From RGIG3009 sp045630285 (lineage in GTDB: Bacteria; Bacillota; Clostridia; Oscillospirales; Acutalibacteraceae), in contig JAZQSX010000001.1 in NCBI GenBank assembly GCA_045630285.1, positions 1-28,226 of the forward strand: DNA of 28,226 nucleotides. Direction: 5' to 3'. The notes under the pieces were generated by a model, which was given only the letters and a program-made list of their open reading frames with translations, was not told the DNA's origin and ran no database searches. The position numbers and the translations under genes are program-made. This document shows, piece by piece, positions 7,998 to 17,058 of this stretch. How positions within the stretch are numbered: position 1 is the stretch's first letter; each line of letters starts with the position of its first letter.

Positions 7998-8939
7998 TTA
8001 GCCGACGATACCGGTGCGTTCGATACTTTCCACGAAATAGCGCTGCAGTATGATATACAGCACCAGCGGAACGACGATGGTGAGCAAACCTGCTGCACCC
8101 AAAACGCCACGGGAGTTCAGAGCGATACCGGACATACCGCCGTCCTTAATGTCGGTAATCAAGCTGCTGGACACGGATTTCATCATCGGGACCAGCGCTT
8201 TTCTTTCACGTGTGCGGTACAACATATCGGAGAAATAGTAGTCGTTCCAGTGCCACACGAAGGAGAACAGCGTAACGGTCACGATACCGGGGCCGGAGCT
8301 GGGGATGATGATGCTGATGAAGGTGCGCAGCGGGTTGCAGCCGTCCACCCACGCCGCTTCCTCCAGATCCTTCGGCAAGCCGAGGAAGAACTGACGGAAG
8401 ATGAAGATGAACAAGCCGTTTCGCAGACCGCAACCGAACAGTGCCGGCAGGATCAAGACCCAAGGCGTATCCAACAGTTCCACGCCGAGGCCCAGGAAGT
8501 CCGCATACTGCAGATACTGGGTAATCAGCAACGTCTGCGGCGGAACAATGATCGTCAGGATAACGCAGATAAAAGCGACACCCTTTTCGGCGAACTTGTA
8601 CCGAGCAAAGCCGTAACCGATCAGCGAGCAGGAGATCAACGATGCCAACGTGCCGAAGACGGCGTGGATCATGCTGATTTCCGCCGCACCCCAGAAGTTG
8701 ATCTTATCAATAGCGGCTTCGACGTTTGCCATCGTCCATTTCAACGGAATCCAAACAACGTTGGGGTTGGTCAGCGATTCCGGATCGGAGAACGTCTGCA
8801 GCAGCAGATAGAGGATCGGGAACAGGAACAGATAGCAGAGGCCCAGCAGGAAGAAGAAGCGGAGAAGCTTCACCGCGCCACTCTGCGTGCGACGACGCAT
8901 AATGACCGTGTTGATTTTGCGTGCTTTTGCAACTGACAT
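7998..8939 (-). CDS. MalG-like sugar ABC transporter permease (second pair), 313 aa
   Basis: This is an inner membrane subunit of a CUT1-type sugar importer with six predicted membrane segments, the first at about residues 26-47 (FFFLLGLCYLFLFPILYLLL). The cytoplasmic EAA loop that contacts the ATPase reads E-A-A-W-V-D-G and ends in I-I-I-P, near residue 200. The ATG at 8939 is preferred because GGAGG lies 8 nt upstream; an in-frame GTG at 8948 abuts the ribosome binding site. It is the last gene before the terminator at 7934-7978 and follows its MalF-like partner with a 15-nt gap. No ATP-binding subunit is encoded here. CUT1 importers in Firmicutes commonly share an MsmX-type ATPase encoded elsewhere. 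Confidence 0.95.
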   Translation of the reverse strand: MSVAKARKINTVIMRRRTQSGAVKLLRFFFLLGLCYLFLFPILYLLLQTFSDPESLTNPNVVWIPLKWTMANVEAAIDKINFWGAAEISMIHAVFGTLASLISCSLIGYGFARYKFAEKGVAFICVILTIIVPPQTLLITQYLQYADFLGLGVELLDTPWVLILPALFGCGLRNGLFIFIFRQFFLGLPKDLEEAAWVDGCNPLRTFISIIIPSSGPGIVTVTLFSFVWHWNDYYFSDMLYRTRERKALVPMMKSVSSSLITDIKDGGMSGIALNSRGVLGAAGLLTIVVPLVLYIILQRYFVESIERTGIVG

Positions 8940-8954
8940 AGCTGACACCTCCCT

Positions 8955-9941
8955 TTAAGATTTCACGTTTACTTTACGGAAGCAGAACGCCACGATGCCG
9001 AGAAGCAGGGCGATAACCGTAAAGTAGACCCAACCCATTGCTGCCGAAAGGTCAAGGTTGACATTGTTGTATTCTTCGATGACCTTTCTCATAATGGTGT
9101 TGTTGGTGCTGATACTGTTTTCGATAACCGTATAGAAAATGTTGAGCATAATCATCGGGCTGATCATCGGAATGGTGATCTTCCAGAAGTTTTCCCAGCC
9201 CGTGGCGCCCTCGATAGAGGACGCCTCGTACAGCGAAGGCGAAATGCTCTGCAACGCCGCCAGGAAGATGATCATCTGGACGCCGGATTCCCACAACACG
9301 CCAAACAGGTTGGAGTAGATCATGTTAATGAAGCCGGTGATCTCACTGCCCAAGCCCATGTTGACCAGCAGGTCCTGCAGGGCGTTGGTGTCGACCATGG
9401 CGCCACTGGAAACCATGTCACCGCTCATAACGCTGGCGGAAATCGTATCGCCTTTAACGATGTCCATAACGATACCGCCAGCAAGCACGACGGGCAGGAA
9501 GCACACGCCACGCACAAAGGTTCTGCCGACGAACTTCTCTTTGAGGATGATGGCGATAAACAAGCTCGCCACGATGATGACCGGCACCTTCCACAGCAGC
9601 GTGGTCATCGAGGAGACCAGGCTGGTGGTGTAGTTCGGGTCGACTGCGAAGATGTGGTGGAAGTTGTCCCAACCAACCGACTCGGTCACCAGCTCGCCCA
9701 TTTCGACATTAACGTCGTTGAAGCAGAAGCTGATAGACTGTACCAGCTGAATGGCAAAGAAGGCAATGAAGCCGATGTAGAACGGCATAACGAACAAACG
9801 TCCCGTCATTGCCTGGCGCTGGGTCAGCGACATTTTGAAACGCTTCTGACCCGGTGCCTTGGGGGCTTTCGGAGCTTTGGCGGCTTTAGGGGCCTTCGGG
9901 ATTTTAGGAGCCTTCACGGCTTTTGCTGCTTTTGCTGCCAT
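8955..9941 (-). CDS. MalF-like sugar ABC transporter permease with K/A/P-rich N-terminal tail (second pair), 328 aa
   Basis: From about residue 45 on, this has the layout of a CUT1 MalF/UgpA-type permease, with 'FVMPFYIGFIAFFAIQLVQSI' as the first membrane segment. The EAA loop is 'YEASSIEGATGWENFWKITI' followed by P, near residue 240. The first 30 residues are unusual: repeated K-A-P/K-A-A units giving a strongly basic, proline-rich cytoplasmic tail. The start ATG overlaps the TAA stop of the DUF5696-like gene by one base (TAATG at 9939-9943), so the two are probably translationally coupled; GGGAGGG lies just upstream inside the preceding gene. Its partner is the MalG-like gene downstream. 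Confidence 0.94.
   Translation of the reverse strand: MAAKAAKAVKAPKIPKAPKAAKAPKAPKAPGQKRFKMSLTQRQAMTGRLFVMPFYIGFIAFFAIQLVQSISFCFNDVNVEMGELVTESVGWDNFHHIFAVDPNYTTSLVSSMTTLLWKVPVIIVASLFIAIILKEKFVGRTFVRGVCFLPVVLAGGIVMDIVKGDTISASVMSGDMVSSGAMVDTNALQDLLVNMGLGSEITGFINMIYSNLFGVLWESGVQMIIFLAALQSISPSLYEASSIEGATGWENFWKITIPMISPMIMLNIFYTVIENSISTNNTIMRKVIEEYNNVNLDLSAAMGWVYFTVIALLLGIVAFCFRKVNVKS
9852..9938 (-). repeat. Degenerate 9-nt repeat encoding a K-A-P tail
   Basis: Residues 2-30 of the 328-aa permease are built from K-A-P, K-A-A, K-A-V and K-I-P units, encoded by imperfect 9-nt repeats. The composition resembles the basic tails of H1-like proteins. Here it would sit on the cytoplasmic face of the membrane. 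Confidence 0.75.
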
Positions 9942-12751
9942 TAAAACTCACCCTCCCCCTCGTCGTCAGTCACAATTGTTTCACCTTCGATTACCGTGTC
10001 ATTCTCCTTCTCGTTGACAACAATCAAGTTATCAACCTCTACCCATGTATAAATACCAGGTACAATTTCGCCATCGGGCTTTCTGTAACTCTTACCAAGC
10101 AGCACACAAACCTTGCCGCCCTTGATAACCGGCTTGCCCTTGTACGTCGTCTGAATAACAACATGGTAATAGTTCTTAACCCAATCCGGGATCGCCTTAT
10201 TGTTTGCGTTGTAAATCGTAGCAGCATCCTTAAATTCAACCACAGTGCCATTAACGATTTCAACAGGCTCATCGGGCTCAACAGGCTCATCGGGCTCAAC
10301 AGGCTCATCAGGCTCAACAGGCTCATCGGGCTCAACAGGCTCGTCAGGCTGCACCAAATTCCACGCATTGACATCGTACACGAAGCCGCCTGCGGGAATC
10401 GTTTTGCCGCCGATTTCAACGTCGTACTTGTCGTAGTTGACAACAACCTGAACGCCGTTAGCGTATCCGGTCAGATAGACGTTGTCTTCCAGCTCACCGT
10501 GCTCCACGATCTCCTGGTCGTGAATCTTTTCGAGCAGCGGCATATACTCCTTGTACTGCTTGATCGCCTGCTCCTTCCACAGCTCGTAGCTGGAGCCGTA
10601 GTAGTAGTCAAACTCCGTATCAAACAGAACCTCCGCATTCTCATACACGCCGACGTACAGCAGCTCACTACCAGTCTCGACGCCTGCCAGGTAGGTGACG
10701 CTGGGGTCGCCCGTCTGCGGAATGGACTCCGTGGTGTACGGGATCCAGCCGTGCAGAACCGCCTGATAGAAGGGAACGTCCGCATTGAAAACGTCATAAC
10801 CGCTGGAGTGGATCGGCACGTTGGCGATCAGCGAAGCGTAGGGCAGAACGTAGGCGTTACCGCCGTCGAAGCTCATCTTCACTTTTCCAACGTACGGCTT
10901 CACTGTATTCACAACCTGCTCGGGGAACGAATAGCGATACTGTTCGTTATCCTCGTAGAAGTTGGAGTAGCAATAATCACCCAACGTGCTGAGGTTGATT
11001 TCGTCGAACTTCTCTTCGACGAGAGAATCCATATAGCGGCTTGCTGCCCACTCGATTCTCTCCGGAGAAAGGGTAGCCGTAATATCGGACTCCAGCACCG
11101 TCACGTAAGTGGAAAGCATATATTTGGGCTGATACGAGATCTTGCCAAACACCGTACGGATACCGTCGTCACGGGCGTTCACGCCGTTGCCGCCTTCGGT
11201 GAACTGAAGTAGATCCACCACCGGGAAGAACGGAATGCCGTGCTTCGTGGTGTAGCTCTGCAATGCGGCAAGCTCGTCGCTGCCACCAAGGTCGCTGATC
11301 GGATCAACCTCGTCCGGCAGCTCCTTGTTTTCCAAGCCGTTGCCACCCCAACCGCGGTAGCGCAACGACAGGTTCTTCATGCCCTGCGCACGCATATCAT
11401 CCAACATGGTGCGGCACTGCGAGAAGGTCGTCAACGACACGACCTCGGTGTAGGGAATGATGCCCAGGAAGGTGGCATCCTGCTCAAAAGCGCCGAGCGC
11501 ATCCACGTGGAACCTCGGAGAGGTGTCTTTCTTTTGCAGCGCTTTTTCATCCTTCAAATACTCACGGTACGCCGTGGCCATGCCGATATAGTTCGCATCC
11601 TTGCCGGACAGCGTATCGTAGCAGACCTGATACAGAGCACCCTTTTTGTACTTCGGCTCAGCAACCAGGTTGACGTCACGCTTGTTAAACAAGTTCAACT
11701 GCTTCTGCATGACACAATAGTGGAAAATCGAGCTGGCGCCGTTATAACCAAACTGCGAGTTGCCCGACATTGCCGTAATGGAAGCCGCGCCGTCGCCTTC
11801 GGTAATAATGCCATAGATCGCATTGTCGCCCTTGACAATGCCGAACACCGGCAGACGGATGTCTTCGGTATAAGTTGCCTGCTCCTTGTTAACGATCGCC
11901 ATGTCAGCGCCGTAGACCATAGCCTCGTACTGGCGATAGCCGAGCTCGTGATAGGCGTCGTTGTTAAAGTCGATCAGCGCACCGCAGCCGTCGGGAACGA
12001 AACTGTAGCCTTCGTCCTCCCAGTTGCCGGCACCGAAGGCGGGCAACAGGCTGACGTTGATCAGCACGTGGTCGCCGTCGTCTTTGATACCGTCGATCAG
12101 GATCGACGCATAGAACTTGCCGTCCTCAAGGGTGTACTCGACAGGCACCGTGATACCTACCACGGGGAAGGTATAGGTGACTCGCAGGCCGTTGGCCAGT
12201 TCTTCCACCTTCAGGTTGTCGCCTTCCTGCTCGATGCAGTCGAACTTCGAGCTACGCTCTTCCGCAAAGGCCTTGGTAATCATTTCTGCACGGCTAACGC
12301 TTTCGATAACGATCTGGGAACGCACCGCCTGGTTGGCGTCACCGATCGTCGGCTCCTCATACAGGATCTCCTGATCCACGGTGCTGTGCCAGCGAACCGT
12401 TTCACCGTTCACCGTCTCCTGCAGGTAGAAAAGGCCGTTGCCGCCTTCTTTGTCATAGTACATGGCGAGACCGTTTTCTTTGTCACCGCAAATGTACTCA
12501 TAGGAAGCATACGGATCATCTTCCGTCGGCTCTTCCTCGGTCCAATCGTCCGAATCTTCGCCTTCGAAATCGTCTGTGCCCTCTTCGATCACAACGTCGT
12601 CGTTTTCGTCGGAAACGGCGCCGTCGTCGGTGAGGACGTCGTCCTCACCGATAACGTCATCCTCTTCAGCCAAAACGCCGACAGTTATCGTCAGCAACAT
12701 CGCCACCGAGAGGAGCATGCAGATAATGAACCGAATATTCTTTTTGTTCAT
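9941..12751 (-). CDS. DUF5696-like secreted protein with PDEPVE linker and possible wall-binding tail, 936 aa
   Basis: A signal peptide covers residues 1-28 (core LLSVAMLLTITVGVLA, then EE). It is followed by a very acidic segment (about 29-75), a beta-rich region (about 78-350) and a probable TIM-barrel-like region (about 370-700) containing 'LSLRYRGWGGNGLEN' and 'DEINLSTLGDYCYSNFYEDN'. I recognise it as DUF5696-like from this pattern and from its place beside a Yip1-type gene and sugar permeases; its activity is unknown. Residues 802-831 are five exact PDEPVE units. The tail (about 832-936) has 'IPDWVKNYYHVVIQ', 'KVCVLLG' and 'GIYTWVEVDNL', resembling SH3-like wall-binding modules of clostridial lysins (inference). 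It starts 21 nt after the propeller gene and its stop codon overlaps the next permease start. A hydrolase acting on imported or surface glycans is plausible but not shown. Confidence 0.9.
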   Translation of the reverse strand: MNKKNIRFIICMLLSVAMLLTITVGVLAEEDDVIGEDDVLTDDGAVSDENDDVVIEEGTDDFEGEDSDDWTEEEPTEDDPYASYEYICGDKENGLAMYYDKEGGNGLFYLQETVNGETVRWHSTVDQEILYEEPTIGDANQAVRSQIVIESVSRAEMITKAFAEERSSKFDCIEQEGDNLKVEELANGLRVTYTFPVVGITVPVEYTLEDGKFYASILIDGIKDDGDHVLINVSLLPAFGAGNWEDEGYSFVPDGCGALIDFNNDAYHELGYRQYEAMVYGADMAIVNKEQATYTEDIRLPVFGIVKGDNAIYGIITEGDGAASITAMSGNSQFGYNGASSIFHYCVMQKQLNLFNKRDVNLVAEPKYKKGALYQVCYDTLSGKDANYIGMATAYREYLKDEKALQKKDTSPRFHVDALGAFEQDATFLGIIPYTEVVSLTTFSQCRTMLDDMRAQGMKNLSLRYRGWGGNGLENKELPDEVDPISDLGGSDELAALQSYTTKHGIPFFPVVDLLQFTEGGNGVNARDDGIRTVFGKISYQPKYMLSTYVTVLESDITATLSPERIEWAASRYMDSLVEEKFDEINLSTLGDYCYSNFYEDNEQYRYSFPEQVVNTVKPYVGKVKMSFDGGNAYVLPYASLIANVPIHSSGYDVFNADVPFYQAVLHGWIPYTTESIPQTGDPSVTYLAGVETGSELLYVGVYENAEVLFDTEFDYYYGSSYELWKEQAIKQYKEYMPLLEKIHDQEIVEHGELEDNVYLTGYANGVQVVVNYDKYDVEIGGKTIPAGGFVYDVNAWNLVQPDEPVEPDEPVEPDEPVEPDEPVEPDEPVEIVNGTVVEFKDAATIYNANNKAIPDWVKNYYHVVIQTTYKGKPVIKGGKVCVLLGKSYRKPDGEIVPGIYTWVEVDNLIVVNEKENDTVIEGETIVTDDEGEGEF
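10259..10348 (-). repeat. Five tandem 18-nt units encoding (PDEPVE)5
   Basis: Five consecutive 18-nt units differ at only a few positions, mostly third codon positions, and encode five identical PDEPVE peptides. They form a rigid acidic linker between the main body and C-terminal module of the DUF5696-like protein. The near identity suggests recent expansion. Confidence 0.92.
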
Positions 12752-12772
12752 TGATAATCTCTCCTCTCCAAA

Positions 12773-15175
12773 TTAGCGATTGATAAGCTCGTCAACGACG
12801 GACTGGACGAAGCTTGCCGTCTGCTGCATCAAGCTGAAGAACATAATCATCAGGAACACGATAACCGCCATACCGATCACCGTCGCAATCGCTGAGAACA
12901 GCGATTGTGTCATCGTGTATTCATGGATCGCAGCAAGACCGCTGAGCAACAACAGAACCGTCCACAGGATACCAACGACCAGGATGATATCCATAATAGC
13001 GCCTTCCGACAACGTCAGGAAGTTGGATGCCACCACGTTGATCAGCATCGCACCGATCAAGGGGAGCAGGCTGTACGCCGTAACGCAAGCGATTTCCTTC
13101 AGGTTACCGTTGCCGTTAAACAGCGTACATACGGCCCAGTTCGAAATGATGAACAGGAAGGCGATACCGATCGTCTTCACCATCATGATGGGCAAGCTGT
13201 AATCCGACATACGGTTTACGTTGAAGATAAAGCCGGTGGCGAAGAAATCCAGCGTGAAGGTGATAAACAACGCTACCAACAGGATGCTGACCACTCGCCA
13301 GGAACCGATCTTACGGGGCTTGAGCTGCTGGAAGCCATCCGCCGGATGGAACAGCGTATACAGCGGGAAGGTGTACTTGGATTCCAGCTTACCATAGGCG
13401 CTGGCGCTTCTCTCACGAACCTTCTTGCTGCGAAGCTTTTTGCGTACCTTCGCCAAAACAAACAAGACGATTACCAAACCAACGACCGGCAGGAACCACT
13501 GCTTGATCAGATCGTTACGGTACTCCTGGAATGCGTTGGAGTACGACTCGCGGTCGCCGGCAAGCTTGAAATACTCCATAGCCTTGCCGTAGTCGCCCAT
13601 CATATCGTACACGTGGCCAACGCCGTAATACGCGTGTGCATTGTTGGAGTTTGCCTTGAGCAACGAGTTCCAGATCTCCAAGGAAGCCTCGTAATCGTCA
13701 TCCTGCAGGCGGACGAGCGCATCACGATACTTCGCACCGTAAGCGGTGGGCTCAAAAATCTGGACAAGACGCTTGTTGGCGTCCACGACCAACACGGCGT
13801 CACCGATCGACTCCACAGCGACCGGCTTGGCAAAGGTACCAACCTGATCGCCGTAGCCGCCAAACACGGCTACCAGCTCACCACGCTCGGTGTACTGGAA
13901 GATCTTACCGCGGTTGGTATCCAACAGATTCATAAAGCCGTTGTCATCAACGTCGAGGTCGACAAAGTTGGTGACTCGGGTCTCGGACCTACCCTTGCGG
14001 TCCCACTCCAGGTCGCCGAAAACAATTTCAGCGTCCAGAATGTTCTTGCCGAGGTAGTTCAGCTTGCGGACCGTTCCGGGAGGAACTTCCGTCTTATCGG
14101 TAACCATCGTACAAGTGTACACAAAGCCTTCGTCGTCAACGTCAAAGCTGGAAATGTTGATCGGCGTGGAGGTTGTCATACCTTCAAGCTGAGCCTGCGT
14201 CAGGAACGGACGGAGGAGGTACTTCATAACCACTTCGCCGGTCTTTTCCACTTCGTTACCGCCGAAGAAGCGCTGGTACTTGCCGTTTTTATCAAACACG
14301 AAAGCACCCATGTTGTTGCTTCGTGCGATGGCATACAGCGTTTTGCGGTCGTCGACGATGAGCTTACACACGTCAAAGGGAAGCTCCTCGTCCTGATGCG
14401 TCTCGTCGGGATCGGGGATGATCTCGCTGACCATGCTAGCCATGTGCGGGTCACCCTCCGCCATCTCAAAGATCGCAATGCGCATGCCCTTCGTATCCGC
14501 AATGTAGATACGACCATCGTTGTCGATCGTGAAGCCTTCAGCCTCTTTGATCGCCGAGTCGTCCATGATGTACTCGATCTCGCCGGAAACAGGCTTGCCG
14601 ACCATAACAGCTTCGCCGTATCCGTCGTAAACGATTTCGTCCGAGTTCGGATACGTCAGCGGGATGAGAACCTCTTCGCCGTACTCGTCCAACTCGACCT
14701 CATAGTAATCGAGCGCCGGGAACATGATCTCTTCACCGTTCTCGTCCAAGACGGAATCCATCGTGTTCCAGTACGTCAGAGGTGCCTTGACGGGCTCCTC
14801 AAAATAGATGACGTTATTATAGGTATAGTCATCGTTCAGCACGATCAGACGGCAAACCGCATCCTGATCGCTGAGAGTGCTCAAGCTGTCCAGCATATAG
14901 ATCAGCTTGTTTTCTTTGTCATAATAGATGTCCGTCGGGTACTGGAAGTTCCCGAGGTCGACATCGTGTCCCGCTTTTTTCGCCTGCTCAGTCAAGCTGA
15001 CGCCGGTGATACGGCCCGCGGGAGCGTATGCGGCGGGTGCCGCAACCGATTCCTTATAGTTGTTATAGTCGTACGTCGGGTACGGGATATTATTTCCCGG
15101 CAATGCCCCGACAGACAGCGAGCAAACCAGCAACACAAGGGCTACCAGTATTGCGCTTAATGTTTTTTTAGGCAT
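12773..15175 (-). CDS. Beta-propeller (NHL-like)/TPR/Yip1 membrane protein, 800 aa
   Basis: Order of parts: a signal peptide (residues 1-24); an NHL-like beta-propeller (about 70-480) with repeated 'D.G.IYIADT', 'DDEGFVYTC', 'DDNGFMNLLDTNRGKIFQY' blades; a TPR-like pair of helices (about 490-550, 'HAYYGVGHVYDMMGDYGKAMEYFKLAGD' region); one membrane segment ('WFLPVVGLVIVLFVLAKV') with a basic stop; and a C-terminal Yip1-type domain with about five membrane segments. The propeller should face outside. Propeller-plus-Yip1 proteins of this kind occur, to my knowledge, beside CUT1 permeases and DUF5696 genes in Firmicutes, but no function is established. The ATG at 15175 is preferred over an upstream in-frame GTG (15190) that directly abuts AAAGG; its spacer of 14 nt is long, so the start is less certain than elsewhere. 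It could sense or scaffold polysaccharide at the transporter. Confidence 0.9.
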   Translation of the reverse strand: MPKKTLSAILVALVLLVCSLSVGALPGNNIPYPTYDYNNYKESVAAPAAYAPAGRITGVSLTEQAKKAGHDVDLGNFQYPTDIYYDKENKLIYMLDSLSTLSDQDAVCRLIVLNDDYTYNNVIYFEEPVKAPLTYWNTMDSVLDENGEEIMFPALDYYEVELDEYGEEVLIPLTYPNSDEIVYDGYGEAVMVGKPVSGEIEYIMDDSAIKEAEGFTIDNDGRIYIADTKGMRIAIFEMAEGDPHMASMVSEIIPDPDETHQDEELPFDVCKLIVDDRKTLYAIARSNNMGAFVFDKNGKYQRFFGGNEVEKTGEVVMKYLLRPFLTQAQLEGMTTSTPINISSFDVDDEGFVYTCTMVTDKTEVPPGTVRKLNYLGKNILDAEIVFGDLEWDRKGRSETRVTNFVDLDVDDNGFMNLLDTNRGKIFQYTERGELVAVFGGYGDQVGTFAKPVAVESIGDAVLVVDANKRLVQIFEPTAYGAKYRDALVRLQDDDYEASLEIWNSLLKANSNNAHAYYGVGHVYDMMGDYGKAMEYFKLAGDRESYSNAFQEYRNDLIKQWFLPVVGLVIVLFVLAKVRKKLRSKKVRERSASAYGKLESKYTFPLYTLFHPADGFQQLKPRKIGSWRVVSILLVALFITFTLDFFATGFIFNVNRMSDYSLPIMMVKTIGIAFLFIISNWAVCTLFNGNGNLKEIACVTAYSLLPLIGAMLINVVASNFLTLSEGAIMDIILVVGILWTVLLLLSGLAAIHEYTMTQSLFSAIATVIGMAVIVFLMIMFFSLMQQTASFVQSVVDELINR

Positions 15176-15214
15176 AAGCCAAACACGCACCTTTCTGCAA
15201 ACTAACGTTACCCG

Positions 15215-16123
15215 TTATTTCAAACCGGAGTGGGACATCGTTTCGGTAATGGAGCTCTGCGAGATCAAGAAAACGATGATCGGCAAAAGCATCATGATGA
15301 CCGCCACAGCGGAACTTGCACCGGCACGTGCGATACCACCGGCTGCAATCGAGGACAGAACCGACGGTAATGCCTTTAACTCTTCACTGTAAATGTACGT
15401 GGCGTTCGTGGCGTTCCAGAAACTCTGGAAGGAGAAGATGATCAACGTCATCCAACCGGCGCGAACGCTGGGAGTTACGATGCGGAAGAAGATGGTGTAT
15501 TCGTTTGCACCGTCGATACGAGCGGCTTCCAGCGTGGAATCCGGGATCGCCGTCACCATAAACTGACGCATCAAGAAAACGCCCATTGTACCGGCCATTG
15601 CCGGGAGAAGAACTGCCCAGTATGTATCGACCATGCCCAGACCGGCGATGATCAAATAACGAGGCATCGTGGTAACGCTACCGTTAAACAACATAGCGAT
15701 GATGATTGCGCTGGAAATGCCTTTGCGGCCGGGGAAACGGCCTTTTGCCAACGGGTACGCTGCCAAGGTGGAGATAAACACCGAGATAAACGTACCGGCA
15801 ACCGCAACCAATAAGCTGTTGAACAAATAACGGCTGAACGGGACCCACAAGTTACCGGCCAACTTCAAAACCATCTTGAAGTTTTCAATGGTCGGGTTCT
15901 GCACGAAGAACTTCGGCGGATAAGCATAGATTTCTTCGATCGGCTTAAACGCCTGAATTACCGAGTAAATAACCGGCAGCAGCATAAAGAGCGACATCAG
16001 CGAAACGAAAATACCAATGGTAATCGTACCGCCCTTGGAACGGGACAGGATGACGCGATGAGTTTTCAGTCGCTTGAGATTAACCGGCTTGTTTTTCTTG
16101 CCGAATTTCAATTTCAATTTCAT
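15215..16123 (-). CDS. MalG-like sugar ABC transporter permease (first pair), 302 aa
   Basis: This is a CUT1-type inner membrane permease: a basic N-terminus, six membrane segments beginning at about residue 36 ('TIGIFVSLMSLFMLLPVIYS'), and an EAA loop 'LEAARIDGANEYTIFFRIVT' followed by P, near residue 200. AAGGAGGGG lies upstream of the ATG at 16123. The gene begins 13 nt after its MalF-like partner and is followed by the propeller/Yip1 gene after a 39-nt gap without a terminator. Its natural partner binding domain is probably the 1058-aa fusion protein at the head of the operon. Confidence 0.95.
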   Translation of the reverse strand: MKLKLKFGKKNKPVNLKRLKTHRVILSRSKGGTITIGIFVSLMSLFMLLPVIYSVIQAFKPIEEIYAYPPKFFVQNPTIENFKMVLKLAGNLWVPFSRYLFNSLLVAVAGTFISVFISTLAAYPLAKGRFPGRKGISSAIIIAMLFNGSVTTMPRYLIIAGLGMVDTYWAVLLPAMAGTMGVFLMRQFMVTAIPDSTLEAARIDGANEYTIFFRIVTPSVRAGWMTLIIFSFQSFWNATNATYIYSEELKALPSVLSSIAAGGIARAGASSAVAVIMMLLPIIVFLISQSSITETMSHSGLK

Positions 16124-16136
16124 CTCTATCCCCTCC

Positions 16137-17042
16137 TTACGCCGAAACCTTCGACAGTAGTTTGTTGATCAATTTCCACGTCAGGAACATCAACAAGAAC
16201 AGCACAACAGCCGCCGCTGAGGCATAACCCATTTCATAGCGGATGTTGGCGTGGTCCTGAATGTGCAAGACCAACGTATGCGTCGAGTAGTTGGTACTGG
16301 GGTTACCTGTGATCGTCGGGGCGATTGAGAACGCCGAGGAGATCGACTGCACAGCACCGAACAGCAGGAATTCTTTCATCTGCGGGAAGGTAACGTAGTA
16401 CAGCTCCTGCCAACGGTTGCGCAGACCGTCGATAGCCGCCGCTTCAAAGAAGGTGCGGTCGAGCGACTGCAAACCGGAAACGAAGGACAGGAAGCCGGTA
16501 CCAAAGCTACCCCAGATAGCGACCACGATCGCAACCGTCATGGTATAGGTCGAGTCGGTCAGCCACTGGATCGGATCGGAAATCAAGCCGAGCTTCAGCA
16601 ACAGGTCGTTCAAGAAGCCCTGGGAGTCGGAGGAGAAGATGTACGTCCAGATCACGGCCGCACCGCCGCACAACGCCGGCGTGTACATGAAGAACGTATA
16701 CATAATTCTCAGACGGTAGCCCAGCTCGTTGATCAACCATGCGACCACGAAGCTGAGGATGTAGCCCACGGGGCCGACGATCAAAGCCATGATCAAGGTG
16801 TTCTTCAGCGAGATCATGTACACATCGTCTTCAAACAACAAGCGAATGTAGTTCTCAATACCGGTAAAACCGGGGAACTGAACCATGTTGAAGTTGGTGA
16901 AACTCAACACGATCGAGGACAAAATCGGAAGAATGGTAAAGGTGATAAATGCGATGAGGAACGGGGACAACATCGCATAGTGTGCCAGGTAACTCTGGCG
17001 CGCCTGGGCGCTCAGACTGGCAGTTTTCTTTTTAGCGCTCAT
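16137..17042 (-). CDS. MalF-like sugar ABC transporter permease (first pair), 301 aa
   Basis: This is a CUT1 permease of the LacF/UgpA type, with a first membrane segment 'MLSPFLIAFITFTILPILSS' near residue 24 and an EAA loop 'FEAAAIDGLRNRWQELYYVT' followed by F-P, near residue 200. The ATG at 17042 follows GAGGAGGGG, only 16 nt after the stop of the 1058-aa gene, so the two genes are co-transcribed. Its length is typical for the family and it lacks the large periplasmic loop of Escherichia coli MalF. Confidence 0.95.
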   Translation of the reverse strand: MSAKKKTASLSAQARQSYLAHYAMLSPFLIAFITFTILPILSSIVLSFTNFNMVQFPGFTGIENYIRLLFEDDVYMISLKNTLIMALIVGPVGYILSFVVAWLINELGYRLRIMYTFFMYTPALCGGAAVIWTYIFSSDSQGFLNDLLLKLGLISDPIQWLTDSTYTMTVAIVVAIWGSFGTGFLSFVSGLQSLDRTFFEAAAIDGLRNRWQELYYVTFPQMKEFLLFGAVQSISSAFSIAPTITGNPSTNYSTHTLVLHIQDHANIRYEMGYASAAAVVLFLLMFLTWKLINKLLSKVSA

Positions 17043-17058
17043 ACATTGACCCCTCCTC

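Noticed and set aside
11240..15160. Long plus-strand frames of 504 and 751 codons opposite the DUF5696-like and propeller genes
   Set aside because: They have no ribosome binding sites or domains, and their positions are fully explained by the minus-strand operon.
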